Below, piece after piece: positions 1 to 8,118 of a stretch of DNA of 64,000 nt; the stretch's first letter is position 1, and the number at the start of each line of letters is the position of its first letter. A program made the position numbers and the translations under genes. This DNA is from Halomonas sp. 'Soap Lake #6' (lineage in GTDB: Bacteria > Pseudomonadota > Gammaproteobacteria > Pseudomonadales > Halomonadaceae), in the NCBI RefSeq assembly GCF_003031405.1, contig NZ_CP020469.1:434001-498000 (forward strand), given 5' to 3'. The notes under the pieces are model-generated. The model was not told where the DNA came from. It made no database searches and saw only the letters and a program-made list of their open reading frames with translations.

Positions 1-322
1 GCCCAACGAATTGCCAGGACTTGCCTGGTTGGAGGCACGTTTTGGCGATGAAGTACTGAGTGATAAGCACCGCCGTCGTTTATTGGCAGGTTGTGATGAT
101 GGCGCTATGGATGCTGGGCCAATAGTGTGCAGTTGCCATCAAGTGGGCCAAGTCACTATTGCCAACGCTATTCGGGCAGGAGACATCAGTATAGAGGCAC
201 TGGGCGCAAGGCTCGCCTGTGGTACCCAGTGCGGTAGTTGTATTCCAGAATTGAAATCGCTGATTGAAGAGGAGCGGCCCAATGCGCGCGCTAAGCAAAC
301 ACCTAACACAGAAGTGGCATGA
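1..322 (+). CDS. nasA: Assimilatory nitrate reductase large subunit, C-terminal fragment
   Basis: The reading frame is already open at the left edge of the window, so only about the last 106 residues are present. They contain a BFD-like [2Fe-2S] domain: a CSC pair at the start (IVCSCHQVG) and a CGTQCGSC cluster about 35 residues later. In the NasA/NarB family this domain follows the molybdopterin catalytic part and helps pass electrons for cytoplasmic reduction of nitrate to nitrite. The next gene, cobA, overlaps the end of this one and makes a precursor of the siroheme needed by nitrite reductase, which supports a nitrate-assimilation operon. Other BFD-containing proteins such as NirB are possible, but NirB ends differently. 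The catalytic part is not visible. Confidence 0.75.
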   Translation, partial: PNELPGLAWLEARFGDEVLSDKHRRRLLAGCDDGAMDAGPIVCSCHQVGQVTIANAIRAGDISIEALGARLACGTQCGSCIPELKSLIEEERPNARAKQTPNTEVA

Positions 323-1181
323 AGCCTTTATGCGCCTGAGCCAGCGGGTGTTAGCGCCTTTTGGCCGGGAGACCTCCTCCTCGTTGCGCCTACCATTAAG
401 CGGTGAGTGCCAGTCCGGTAAGGTCTATTTAGTGGGTGCTGGCAGTGGCGATGTGGAGCTATTAACGCTTAAAGCTGCGCGGCTACTCATGCAAGCAGAC
501 GCGGTTGTGTATGACCGCTTAGTCGGCGATGACGTGCTGGCGCTTATCCCTCGGGGTACCGAGCGCTATTACGTGGGTAAGGCGCGTGGTCATCACAGTG
601 TTCCTCAGGCCGAGATTGGTGCCTTGATGGTCAAGCTTGCTAATGCAGGTAAATCAGTAGTGCGCTTAAAAGGCGGAGACCCGACGATTTTCGGTCGACT
701 GGGCGAGGAGTTAGCGGCATTAGCTGCTGCCCATGTGCCAGCAGCTATTGTGCCGGGTATTACCGCAGCATCAGCGGCGGCGGCCTATATGGGCATTCCA
801 TTAACCGATCGCGGCCATGCCCAACAGCTGCGCTTTGTGACAGCACAGCTTTGCCGCGAAGATGGCACCCCGGATTGGGCGTCACTGGCCCGTAAAGACG
901 AAACCCAGGTGTTTTATATGGGGCTTTCCAAGGTAGACGCGATCTGCCATGGCCTTCGCCAAGCGGGCCTGCCGGATAATTGGCCAATTATGCTGGTGGC
1001 TAATGCTAGCCAGCCAGAGCAACAATCGCTGGTGGGCACCTTAGCGGATATGCCTGAGCAGTTAGCTGCTAAGCCTCTGCCTTCGCCATGTTTGATTCTA
1101 GTGGGAAGCGTGGTGAGTATGGTACCAACAAGTCCTTCAGCGTCATTAGCGGGCATCATCAAAACGGTCGACCCGGCGTAG
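282..1181 (+). CDS. cobA: Uroporphyrinogen-III C-methyltransferase (SUMT)
   Basis: 299 residues. The SUMT signatures are clear: GAGSGDVELLTLKAARLL, then VRLKGGDPTIFGRLGEE, then VPGITAASAAAAYMGIPLTDR. The enzyme methylates uroporphyrinogen III twice with S-adenosylmethionine to give precorrin-2, the siroheme precursor. About 45 residues precede the core domain, longer than in minimal SUMTs. I chose the ATG at 282 because GAAGAGGAG lies 8 bp upstream; an in-frame TTG at 264 has no such site. The start overlaps the nitrate reductase gene by 41 bp, so the two are probably translationally coupled and cobA supplies siroheme for assimilatory nitrite reductase. Its last 36 bp overlap the convergent MFS gene. 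Confidence 0.9.
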   Translation: MRALSKHLTQKWHEAFMRLSQRVLAPFGRETSSSLRLPLSGECQSGKVYLVGAGSGDVELLTLKAARLLMQADAVVYDRLVGDDVLALIPRGTERYYVGKARGHHSVPQAEIGALMVKLANAGKSVVRLKGGDPTIFGRLGEELAALAAAHVPAAIVPGITAASAAAAYMGIPLTDRGHAQQLRFVTAQLCREDGTPDWASLARKDETQVFYMGLSKVDAICHGLRQAGLPDNWPIMLVANASQPEQQSLVGTLADMPEQLAAKPLPSPCLILVGSVVSMVPTSPSASLAGIIKTVDPA

Positions 1182-2405
1182 CGTTGGGAAGAGTTTCATC
1201 CAGGCGCCGACGACCGCTAGCGTACCGACACCTCCGATCACGGCAGCGGGCACGACCCCAAACCACGCTGCCATGCTGCCCGCCCGGAACTCGCCTAACT
1301 CATTACTTGAACCGATAAACAGCATATTGACTGCATTCACGCGGCCGCGCATCTCATCGGGAGTGGCCAGTTGAATTAGCGTCATACGTACATACACGCT
1401 AATCATATCTGCGGCGCCTGCCACGAACATGGCGGCCAGTGATAGCCAAAAAATCGTCGAAAAGGCGAACACCAGATTGGCGACACCGAAAACGGCCACC
1501 GCTAAAAACATTACCAAGCCCGCGTGGCGCTTGATGCCGCGTATGCCTAAGTACAACCCCATCAGCAGTGCGCCGACCGCAATAGCGCTTCGTAGTGCGC
1601 CTAACCCTTCCGGGCCAACGTGAAGTACTTCCTGGGCATAGATAGGCAGTAGTGCCACTACGCCGCCTAACAGCACTGCAAAAAGATCCAGCGAAATGGC
1701 ACCCAAAATAATCGGCTGATGGCGAATATAGCGTATGCCTGCTGTAAAGCGCTTGACGGCGGTGCTCTCCAGCGTTTTAGCCGCTTCAGCGAAACGAATA
1801 GGCACTGGAAGCAGCAGCACCAGCGCCACCATAAAACACCCTAAACATATGCTGTACGCAAGGCTACCTCCGCCTAACCCATACAGAATGCCGCCTAATA
1901 GCGGCCCGCCAATCACGGCAATTTTCATGATAGAGCTATTCAGGGCAATTGCAGAGGCAAGCTGGGAGCGGGGCACAATGTTGGGCAGTAAGCTTTGTAG
2001 AGCGGGGCCGGTAAAGACGCGCGCAGCACCAAACAGCGCCAGCACTGCATAAAAGCCCCCCACACTTTGGCTGCCATTCAGCGAAAGGGTGAGGAGAAGC
2101 GCGCTGCACAATCCTTGCACGACCCAGCTAAGCTGCAAAATCCGTTTGCGTGAGAAGCGGTCAACAAAATCCCCTGCGGGTAGGAGGAGCACCACCATAG
2201 GGAGAAATTGGGCCAACCCTACATAGGCCAGCGCCATTGGGTCGCGGGTAATATCGTAGACCTGCCAGGCAACCACAACAGCTTGGATCTGCATGGCAAA
2301 GACGGCTGCTAATCGCGACAGTAGAAAGCTTAAAGAGCCTGGTTGTCGGTGAAGCGGTGTTAAAGGCTCTGAGGAGCTGGGGACTGTGTTTGTCGCAGAG
2401 GTCAT
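1146..2405 (-). CDS. MFS transporter, MFS_3/EntS-like exporter
   Basis: 419 residues with about twelve hydrophobic segments. The loop after the second segment reads GDFVDRFSRKRIL, the usual MFS signature with D and R/K residues. The overall pattern (AWQVYDITRDPMALAYVGLAQFLP near the start) resembles the EntS/MFS_3 group of drug and siderophore exporters in the inner membrane. The substrate cannot be told from sequence. The gene is convergent with cobA and overlaps its 3' end by 36 bp. No strong ribosome binding site is visible before the ATG. Confidence 0.8.
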   Translation of the reverse strand: MTSATNTVPSSSEPLTPLHRQPGSLSFLLSRLAAVFAMQIQAVVVAWQVYDITRDPMALAYVGLAQFLPMVVLLLPAGDFVDRFSRKRILQLSWVVQGLCSALLLTLSLNGSQSVGGFYAVLALFGAARVFTGPALQSLLPNIVPRSQLASAIALNSSIMKIAVIGGPLLGGILYGLGGGSLAYSICLGCFMVALVLLLPVPIRFAEAAKTLESTAVKRFTAGIRYIRHQPIILGAISLDLFAVLLGGVVALLPIYAQEVLHVGPEGLGALRSAIAVGALLMGLYLGIRGIKRHAGLVMFLAVAVFGVANLVFAFSTIFWLSLAAMFVAGAADMISVYVRMTLIQLATPDEMRGRVNAVNMLFIGSSNELGEFRAGSMAAWFGVVPAAVIGGVGTLAVVGAWMKLFPTLRRVDRFDDAR

Positions 2406-2749
2406 AGCGTCATCATGGTAAGCGCAGTTTCAAGGAGAAAAGGTTGAAGTCAGTCGGATGCCACTCTTATATTAGTTAACACGCTATCAATAGAAAAGGA
2501 TGTTGATGATACAGCCAACATTTGAGGCCTAGCCCCGGCTTCGATACTTTTACTTAGAGGGCGATCCGTTCAAGTAGAGCATCCTTTGCGGCGTTTGAAG
2601 CGGACTATCGACATGGCCTATCACAGGCCTGAGTATGCGGGTTAATAGAGCACACCTTGGAACGCTAAGGGTTAGCATGTGTCATAATGTCGGTGCCTGC
2701 TTTCTAGCAGGCATTCATTCTAGGCAGGCATATAAGCCAGGAGAACACG
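2406..2749. other. Intergenic region between the MFS gene and arfA
   Basis: This divergent intergenic region should hold the promoters of both neighbours. A small inverted repeat, GGCCT-atcac-AGGCC, lies at 2615-2629. GGAG lies 6 bp before the arfA ATG. I see no other gene or repeat. Confidence 0.4.
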
Positions 2750-2899
2750 ATGAAAAAGCGCAAGATTCAAGACAACGCGTTAAAAGCGCAACTACGCACA
2801 CCGATGTTTAAAATGCAGCAGCAAACGCCGAAAAAAGGCAAAGGTAGCTACTCCCGTAAAGGCCGTATCTCTAAGCAGGGAGATAGCCAAGCCGCTTGA
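2750..2899 (+). CDS. arfA: Alternative ribosome-rescue factor ArfA
   Basis: 49 residues. Two ArfA hallmarks are present: IQDNALKAQLRTPMF near the start (E. coli has IKDNAIEALLHDPLF) and the basic core KKGKGSYSRKGR. ArfA binds ribosomes stalled on mRNAs without a stop codon and recruits release factor 2, backing up tmRNA. E. coli ArfA is encoded at about 72 residues, but its mRNA is cut by RNase III at a hairpin in the 3' coding region, so the active protein is about 55 residues. Here the encoded protein is already near the active length, and a long hairpin spans the stop codon (separate entry). Good ribosome binding site (GGAGAACACG then ATG). Confidence 0.88.
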   Translation: MKKRKIQDNALKAQLRTPMFKMQQQTPKKGKGSYSRKGRISKQGDSQAA

Positions 2900-2966
2900 G
2901 TTTGCTTGTTTGAAATGAACATTTTAAAGCAAGCTGTTTGAACTAAGCGATTTGGCTATATCTCTG
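2878..2966 (+). promoter_or_regulatory. Long imperfect hairpin spanning the arfA stop codon
   Basis: The left arm GAGATAGCCAAGCCGCTT (2880-2897) pairs with the right arm AAGCGATTTGGCTATATCTC (2945-2964), apart from a two-base mismatch and a two-base bulge. Inner bases (GCTTG at 2903-2907 and CAAGC at 2930-2934) extend the stem. The arfA TGA (2897-2899) sits inside it. It has no following T-run, so it does not look like a simple terminator. In E. coli arfA a hairpin here is an RNase III site that makes the message lose its stop codon. Confidence 0.65.
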
Positions 2967-2973
2967 TCTGGAT

Positions 2974-3909
2974 TTACTCCCACTGCACAGCATTGCGACG
3001 CAAAATATCGCAAAAAGTGGTCACTGGTTCGCCATAAAACGTATCTTTTCGGGTCAGCAGCCCAAACGGGGAGAGCGTTCGCCCTAGGCTGAGTGGCAGC
3101 ATCTCAATTAACCCTATGCTGAGATGATCCCTGAGAACTGATTCAGCCATTACCAATAGCGCGTCGCTTTTTTGCACTAGCTGCAAAGCCGCAAAAATTG
3201 AGCCGCACTCGATGATATCCCGTGGCGACATTAGCCCATCCAGCTCAAACTCCTTCTCTAATGCTTGGCGTGCCGGCGTTGTTATTGGTTGCAGTATCCA
3301 GGGCCAATCTTCTAGTAACTGTTCCAGAGGCGGGAGAGTCTCATCGGTCAATGGGTGGCCTCGCCGGACCACGGTGACCATGCTCTCATTTCCCAATGGC
3401 TCAAAATCGAATTGGTTATGCTGGATGGATGTGGCATAGCGAGCGATGGCTATATCCACCTTGCCCTGTTCGAGTAGCGCCACTAACTGATCGCTAGTCT
3501 CACCCATCAAACGAATTTGCAGCAGGGGGCGCTGGCGCTTCATCTCGATGATTGCTTGAGCCACCAAGTCTGGTGCTGCCCCCATAATAGCGCCAACGGT
3601 CAATTGACCACGTCCACCAAGCTGGTAGCGGTGGACCTCTTCGGCGCAACGGTCCAAGCGGGTTAATGCGTTATCCGCAAATTCCACCAGCATTTCGCCC
3701 ACTTTGGTCGGCCGCATCCCCTTTGCCATACGTTCAAATAGCTGGCAAGCAAACACCCGCTCAATTTCACTCAGCATACGTGTCGCAGCAGGCTGTGACA
3801 TATGCATGACCACAGCCGTCTGGTGCAGGTTACCTACTTTTCCCAGCGTCGAGAGCATAAGAAGATGCTTATAGCGAAGCCTTGCCACCAGTAATTGAAA
3901 GCTTTCCAT
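2974..3909 (-). CDS. LysR-family transcriptional regulator of the sugar-acid cluster
   Basis: 311 residues. The N-terminal winged helix-turn-helix is at about residues 10-70 (LHQTAVVMHMSQPAATRMLSEIERVFACQLFERM), followed by a substrate-binding-like effector domain. It resembles the GbpR/sugar-acid subgroup of LysR proteins. It is divergent from rhmD across a 250-bp region with two palindromes that fit LysR boxes, so it very probably controls the rhmD-rhmA-aldA-permease genes in response to their substrate or an intermediate. The effector is not deducible. Confidence 0.85.
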   Translation of the reverse strand: MESFQLLVARLRYKHLLMLSTLGKVGNLHQTAVVMHMSQPAATRMLSEIERVFACQLFERMAKGMRPTKVGEMLVEFADNALTRLDRCAEEVHRYQLGGRGQLTVGAIMGAAPDLVAQAIIEMKRQRPLLQIRLMGETSDQLVALLEQGKVDIAIARYATSIQHNQFDFEPLGNESMVTVVRRGHPLTDETLPPLEQLLEDWPWILQPITTPARQALEKEFELDGLMSPRDIIECGSIFAALQLVQKSDALLVMAESVLRDHLSIGLIEMLPLSLGRTLSPFGLLTRKDTFYGEPVTTFCDILRRNAVQWE

Positions 3910-3930
3910 TCTCAGCTCGCTGTTGATTCG

Positions 3931-3945
3931 ATACCTAGACGGTAT
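3931..3945. promoter_or_regulatory. Putative LysR box near the regulator
   Basis: ATACC-tagac-GGTAT is an interrupted palindrome of the ATA-N9-TAT / T-N11-A type bound by LysR proteins. It lies 22 bp upstream of the LysR start codon, where it could mediate autorepression. Confidence 0.45.
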
Positions 3946-4049
3946 GGTGTTTCTACTCTCTTTGGCTGTGCGACATTAGTCTAGTGAGCCATTCCCTCCT
4001 TATTAAGTGGTTTGGCGCAAACTGGCGTAGTTACTGGCTTAATGATAAC

Positions 4050-4068
4050 CGATAACTTAAAGGTATCG
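4050..4068. promoter_or_regulatory. Putative LysR box upstream of rhmD
   Basis: CGATA-acttaaagg-TATCG has 5-bp arms around a 9-bp spacer and fits the T-N11-A rule. It lies about 92 bp before the rhmD start codon, a usual distance for activator binding. It shares the ATA/TAT halves with the box at 3931-3945. Confidence 0.5.
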
Positions 4069-4159
4069 AGACGAACCAGATAATCATTGGCTACCTTGCT
4101 CGATTTTACTTAGAACTTCCTCAAGTGGATTACGTTAACAAGCATAATGAGGAGCGTTT

Positions 4160-5344
4160 ATGAGTGAACCCACCATCAAACAGGTGCGTGCCTACACGGT
4201 CAGGGGAGGCGGGGCTGATTACCATGACCAAGCCGAGGGCCACTGGATCGATTCCCAAATCGCCACGCCGATGAGTAAGTACCCTGAGTACCGCATGACC
4301 CGTCGAAGCTTTGGGCTTAATGTGCTGGGCACTTTGGTGGTTGAGGTAGAGGCAAGCGATGGCACTGTAGGATTTGCTGTCACCACTGGTGGTGAAATTG
4401 GTGCCTGGATTGTCGAGAAGCATCTTGCCCGCTTCATTGAGGGTAAGCAGGTAACAGAAATCGAAAAAATCTGGGACCAAATGTTTAACGCCACACTCTA
4501 TTACGGTCGTAAAGGGGTAGTGATTAATACCATTTCCTGCGTGGATTTGGCGCTTTGGGATCTGCTGGGTAAGGTTCGGCAACTGCCGGTGCATCAGCTA
4601 CTGGGCGGCCCGGTGCGCGATGAGTTGGTGTTTTACGCCACCGGTGCGCGTCCTGATCTGGCCAAGGAGATGGGTTTTATTGGCGGCAAGATGCCCCTCG
4701 TTCATGGTCCGGCTGAAGGCGATGAAGGGCTGAAAAAGAACCTTGAGCACCTGGCGAAGATGCGCAGCGCCGTCGGCGATGACTTCTGGTTGATGTATGA
4801 CTGCTGGATGAGCCTGGATGTGAATTACGCCACCCGATTGGCTCAGGGGGCTCAGGCGTACGACCTGAAGTGGATTGAAGAGGCGCTTCCGCCTGATGAT
4901 TACTGGGGCTACGCGCAGCTCAAACGCGATGTACCCAAAGGCATGCTGGTGAGCACCGGAGAGCATGAAGCAACGCGCTGGGGCTTCCGTATGCTTCTGG
5001 AAATGGATTGCTGCGATGTTATCCAGCCGGATGTGGGGTGGTGTGGTGGTATTACAGAACTTATTAAGATTTCAGCGCTGGCCGATGCGCACAATAAGCT
5101 GGTGGTACCTCACGGATCGTCGGTTTACAGCTATCACTTTGTGATCACTCGCCATAACAGTCCGTTTGCTGAGTTCTTGATGATGGCGCCGAAGGCCGAT
5201 GAGGTCGTGCCCATGTTTAATCCATTACTGCTGGATGAACCGGTACCTGAAAATGGACGTATGGCTGCTTCCAAGCTCGACAAGCCAGGGTTTGGCGTGC
5301 GCCTTAATCCAGACTGCCAGTTAGCCCGCCCGTACACTCACTGA
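4160..5344 (+). CDS. rhmD: L-rhamnonate dehydratase, enolase superfamily
   Basis: 394 residues, the normal family length. The N-terminal segment [18 protein letters not shown] is characteristic of rhamnonate dehydratases. Enolase-superfamily metal ligands follow in [18 protein letters not shown] and STGEHEA, and the catalytic histidine region is [11 protein letters not shown]. The cytoplasmic, Mg-dependent enzyme removes water from L-rhamnonate (some members also accept L-lyxonate, L-mannonate or D-gulonate) to give the 2-keto-3-deoxy acid. The ribosome binding site GAGGAG precedes the ATG. The next genes encode the matching aldolase, an aldehyde dehydrogenase and a permease, giving a complete pathway. 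Confidence 0.9.
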   Translation: MSEPTIKQVRAYTVRGGGADYHDQAEGHWIDSQIATPMSKYPEYRMTRRSFGLNVLGTLVVEVEASDGTVGFAVTTGGEIGAWIVEKHLARFIEGKQVTEIEKIWDQMFNATLYYGRKGVVINTISCVDLALWDLLGKVRQLPVHQLLGGPVRDELVFYATGARPDLAKEMGFIGGKMPLVHGPAEGDEGLKKNLEHLAKMRSAVGDDFWLMYDCWMSLDVNYATRLAQGAQAYDLKWIEEALPPDDYWGYAQLKRDVPKGMLVSTGEHEATRWGFRMLLEMDCCDVIQPDVGWCGGITELIKISALADAHNKLVVPHGSSVYSYHFVITRHNSPFAEFLMMAPKADEVVPMFNPLLLDEPVPENGRMAASKLDKPGFGVRLNPDCQLARPYTH

Positions 5345-5458
5345 TCTAATACTTAAGGAGCTGCTGATACTTATCAAAGCGCTTCGCTGCTGGTTGAAGG
5401 GGACATGTACGTCAATCTGCAGTAAACAGTCTTTAACCCTGATCCAAGGAGACACTGC

Positions 5459-6256
5459 ATGAAAATGCCCATTAATACATTTAAAAGCGCGCTGGCGAAA
5501 GGCGATCCCATGTGGGGTTGCTGGGCTGGTTTTGCGACTGGTTATGCGGCGGAAATAGTGGCGAGTACGGGGTTTGATTGGTTACTGATTGATGGTGAGC
5601 ATGCCCCTAATACGGTGCCGACCATTCTGGCCCAGCTGCAGGCAGTTGCGCCTTATGCGTCAGCACCTGTGGTGCGCAGCGTTAATCAGGACGCTGCGCT
5701 GATCAAGCAATTACTTGATGTCGGCGTTCAGACACTGATGGTGCCGATGGTCGAAAGTGGAGAGCAAGCCGCAGCGTTGGTTCGCGCCATGCGCTACCCG
5801 CCGCATGGCATACGTGGCGTCGGTGGCGGCTTGGTGCGTGCCACCCGCTGGGATGGCGTGGATGACTATCTAATCAAGGCGCACGAGGCGCTCTGCCTAA
5901 TCGTACAGGTTGAATCACCTAAAGGCGTTGAGCAGGCGGAAGCGATCGCGGCAACTGAAGGTGTAGATGCGGTCTTTATTGGCCCGGCAGACCTCTCAGT
6001 GGGGATGGGGCACCCAGGCAATCCAGGGCATCCAGAGGTTCAGGAAGCGATTGAGAAGGTTATTAAAACGGTTCAGGCAGCGGGTAAGCCAGTAGGTATT
6101 TTGGCGCCGCTTGAAGACGATGCACGGCGTTATCAGGCGCTTGGCTGCCAGTTTATTGCAGTGGGTATCGATATCAGTCTGCTTCGCCAGGGGGCGCTTG
6201 CAACGGTTGCACGCTACAAGGAGCGATCAACGCATCAGTCTTCCAGTACTTATTAA
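5459..6256 (+). CDS. rhmA: 2-keto-3-deoxy-L-rhamnonate aldolase, HpcH/HpaI family
   Basis: 265 residues. HpcH/HpaI aldolase motifs: FDWLLIDGEHAPN near residue 40, QTLMVPMVE, then VQVESPKG and DAVFIGPADLSVGMG, which carry the metal-binding acidic residues. The class II enzyme would split 2-keto-3-deoxy-L-rhamnonate into pyruvate and L-lactaldehyde, following the RhmD step. AAGGAG lies upstream of the ATG. The last codons and the stop fall inside a run of 15-bp tandem repeats, so the C-terminus (QSSSTY) may be variable. Confidence 0.85.
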   Translation: MKMPINTFKSALAKGDPMWGCWAGFATGYAAEIVASTGFDWLLIDGEHAPNTVPTILAQLQAVAPYASAPVVRSVNQDAALIKQLLDVGVQTLMVPMVESGEQAAALVRAMRYPPHGIRGVGGGLVRATRWDGVDDYLIKAHEALCLIVQVESPKGVEQAEAIAATEGVDAVFIGPADLSVGMGHPGNPGHPEVQEAIEKVIKTVQAAGKPVGILAPLEDDARRYQALGCQFIAVGIDISLLRQGALATVARYKERSTHQSSSTY

Positions 6257-6362
6257 CCCAGCACGTATTAATTCAGTACTTATTAATAGAATAGTTCATT
6301 AACTAGTCGTTATTGACTAAGAGTTATTGGCTAAGAGTTATTAATTTGGCGCTTATAACTGA
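6243..6362. repeat. Stop-proximal short tandem repeats after rhmA
   Basis: Three 15-bp units of the form CAGTACTTATTAA run from 6243 to 6287 and include the rhmA stop codon. Two 15-bp units (TGACTAAGAGTTATT type) follow at 6313-6342, then a doubled GCGCTTATAA at about 6349-6371. The tract fills most of the gap to the aldehyde dehydrogenase gene. Confidence 0.7.
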
Positions 6363-6419
6363 GCGCTTATAAGCATATGGCCTCATCAAGGCCCGCATAA
6401 TGATAATAGGAGAACCAGG

Positions 6420-7856
6420 ATGACGCAGCCAACCACTTATCAAAACTATATCAACGGCGCTTTTGAATCTGCCCAGCATCACTTGGACGTATTTAATCCC
6501 GCCAATCAGAAACTACTATCGCGTGTTCCTGCGTCAAATGCAGAAGATGTCGATCGAGCGTTAGATGCAGCCCGTGCAGCGCAAAAGAGTTGGGCTGCGA
6601 CGCCAGCTGTCGAGCGTGCTGCCTTTCTACACCGTTTAGCCGATAAGCTGCGAGATAATGTTGCTCTCTTGGCACGGACCATTACCGAAGAGCAGGGCAA
6701 AATCACTGGGCTGGCCGAAGTAGAGGTTAATTTTACCGCTGACTACTTGGATTATATGGCCGAATGGGGGCGTCGTATTGAAGGCGAAATCATCCAGAGT
6801 GATCGCCCCAAAGAGAACATTTTCCTGTTCCGTAAACCGCTTGGCGTGGTAGCGGGTATCTTGCCTTGGAACTTCCCGTTTTTCCTGATTGCCCGCAAGA
6901 TGGCGCCGGCATTAGTCACGGGTAATACCATTGTGATTAAGCCCAGTGAAGAAACACCCAATAACTGTTTTGAGTTCGCCCGGCTGCTCGATGAAATCGG
7001 CTTGCCAAAAGGCGTTTTTAACGTGGTGAGTGGTACAGGCGCTGAAGCGGGTAATGCCCTTACGGCGAGCCAGAAGGTCGATATGATTAGCTTTACAGGC
7101 AGCGTGGAAACGGGCTCTCGCATTATGGCGAACGCTGCTAGCAACATCACCAAGCTTAATTTGGAGCTAGGTGGTAAGGCCCCATCCATTGTGCTGGATG
7201 ATGCGGATCTCGACCTGGCGGTAAATGCGATCCGTAGTTCGCGGATCATCAATACCGGGCAGGTATGTAATTGCGCCGAGCGGGTTTACGTTCAGCGCGG
7301 CGTAGCCGATGAGTTTATCGCGCGCATCACTAAAGCGATGGAAGCTACCCGTTATGGTGACCCACTAGTAGATAGCGATGTCGAAATGGGCCCCATGATT
7401 AACCGGGCGGGCCTGGATAAAGTGGCTCGAATGGTGGAAACCGCACGCAAGGATGGGGCAGAAGTGATGACTGGCGGTAATATCGCGGATCTGGGCGCGG
7501 GTTACCACTACCAACCTACGGTGCTGGCTGGCTGTCGCCAGGATATGGCCATTATGCGCCAGGAGATTTTTGGCCCGGTTCTGCCCATCCAAATCATCGA
7601 TAACCTTGATGAAGCCATAGCACTGGCCAATGACTGTGAATACGGCCTTACCTCATCGATTTATACCCGAAGCCTTAATAACGCCATGCAGGCCTGCCGA
7701 GAGCTTGATTTTGGCGAAACCTATATTAACCGAGAAAACTTTGAAGCCATGCAAGGCTTCCACGCTGGCGTGCGTAAGTCAGGTATTGGCGGGGCGGATG
7801 GTAAGCACGGGCTTTATGAATATACCCATAGCCATGTGGTGTACCTGGAGAGCTGA
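6420..7856 (+). CDS. aldA: Aldehyde dehydrogenase, lactaldehyde/glycolaldehyde type
   Basis: 478 residues, the size of E. coli AldA. Motifs: PWNFPFFLIARKMAPALVTG (cofactor and active-site region), FTGSVETGSRI (NAD binding), LELGGKAPSIV (general-base Glu) and NTGQVCNCAERVYV (catalytic Cys). In rhamnonate breakdown L-lactaldehyde from the aldolase is oxidised to L-lactate with NAD. Position directly after rhmA supports this role, although related enzymes use succinate semialdehyde. AGGAG precedes the ATG. The TGA stop overlaps the first base of a 20-bp tandem duplication. Confidence 0.85.
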   Translation: MTQPTTYQNYINGAFESAQHHLDVFNPANQKLLSRVPASNAEDVDRALDAARAAQKSWAATPAVERAAFLHRLADKLRDNVALLARTITEEQGKITGLAEVEVNFTADYLDYMAEWGRRIEGEIIQSDRPKENIFLFRKPLGVVAGILPWNFPFFLIARKMAPALVTGNTIVIKPSEETPNNCFEFARLLDEIGLPKGVFNVVSGTGAEAGNALTASQKVDMISFTGSVETGSRIMANAASNITKLNLELGGKAPSIVLDDADLDLAVNAIRSSRIINTGQVCNCAERVYVQRGVADEFIARITKAMEATRYGDPLVDSDVEMGPMINRAGLDKVARMVETARKDGAEVMTGGNIADLGAGYHYQPTVLAGCRQDMAIMRQEIFGPVLPIQIIDNLDEAIALANDCEYGLTSSIYTRSLNNAMQACRELDFGETYINRENFEAMQGFHAGVRKSGIGGADGKHGLYEYTHSHVVYLES

Positions 7857-7894
7857 TACCCGACGTCAATAACAGATACCCGACGTCAATAACA
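7855..7894. repeat. Perfect 20-bp tandem duplication
   Basis: The unit GATACCCGACGTCAATAACA occurs twice in a row, starting inside the aldA stop codon. The second copy runs into the AATAGAGG site of the small ORF at 7910. Confidence 0.9.
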
Positions 7895-7909
7895 ATAGAG
7901 GTACACGCC

Positions 7910-7975
7910 ATGAGCAATATAAGTAACTCAGCCCCAATGGCAGAAATGCCTGTAGGTGAAGGTAGCACTAAGTAG
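7910..7975 (+). CDS. 21-codon ORF, possible remnant of a lost transporter gene
   Basis: A short ORF (MSNISNSAPMAEMPVGEGSTK, then TAG) has a plausible ribosome binding site, AATAGAGG. The 16 bases CAATAACAATAGAGGT just upstream recur before the binding-protein gene at 48047, suggesting a real translation-initiation region. The peptide looks like the soluble N-terminus of a membrane transporter, but the frame closes at once. It could be a leftover of a permease replaced by the GntP gene, or a leader peptide. I do not recognise it. Confidence 0.25.
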   Translation: MSNISNSAPMAEMPVGEGSTK

Positions 7976-8118
7976 CGCTGCTCAAGCCCCTTTTAAGGCT
8001 AGCATCTCATAGTTTCTACCTAGCTTAACTTCACATTGTTAGTTAATCGGCGGCGGATGTCATCCGTCGCCTAGGTCTCTGCAACCTTAATAAAGATGAT
8101 AACGCTGGAGATTACGCC

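Noticed and set aside
264..281. TTG start giving cobA six more codons
   Set aside because: The ATG at 282 has a well-placed GAAGAGGAG; the TTG has none.
5345..5458. Possible coding remnant between rhmD and rhmA (a TAAGGAG site followed by an open frame)
   Set aside because: The frame has no ATG, GTG or TTG at a proper distance, and the peptide matches nothing I recognise.
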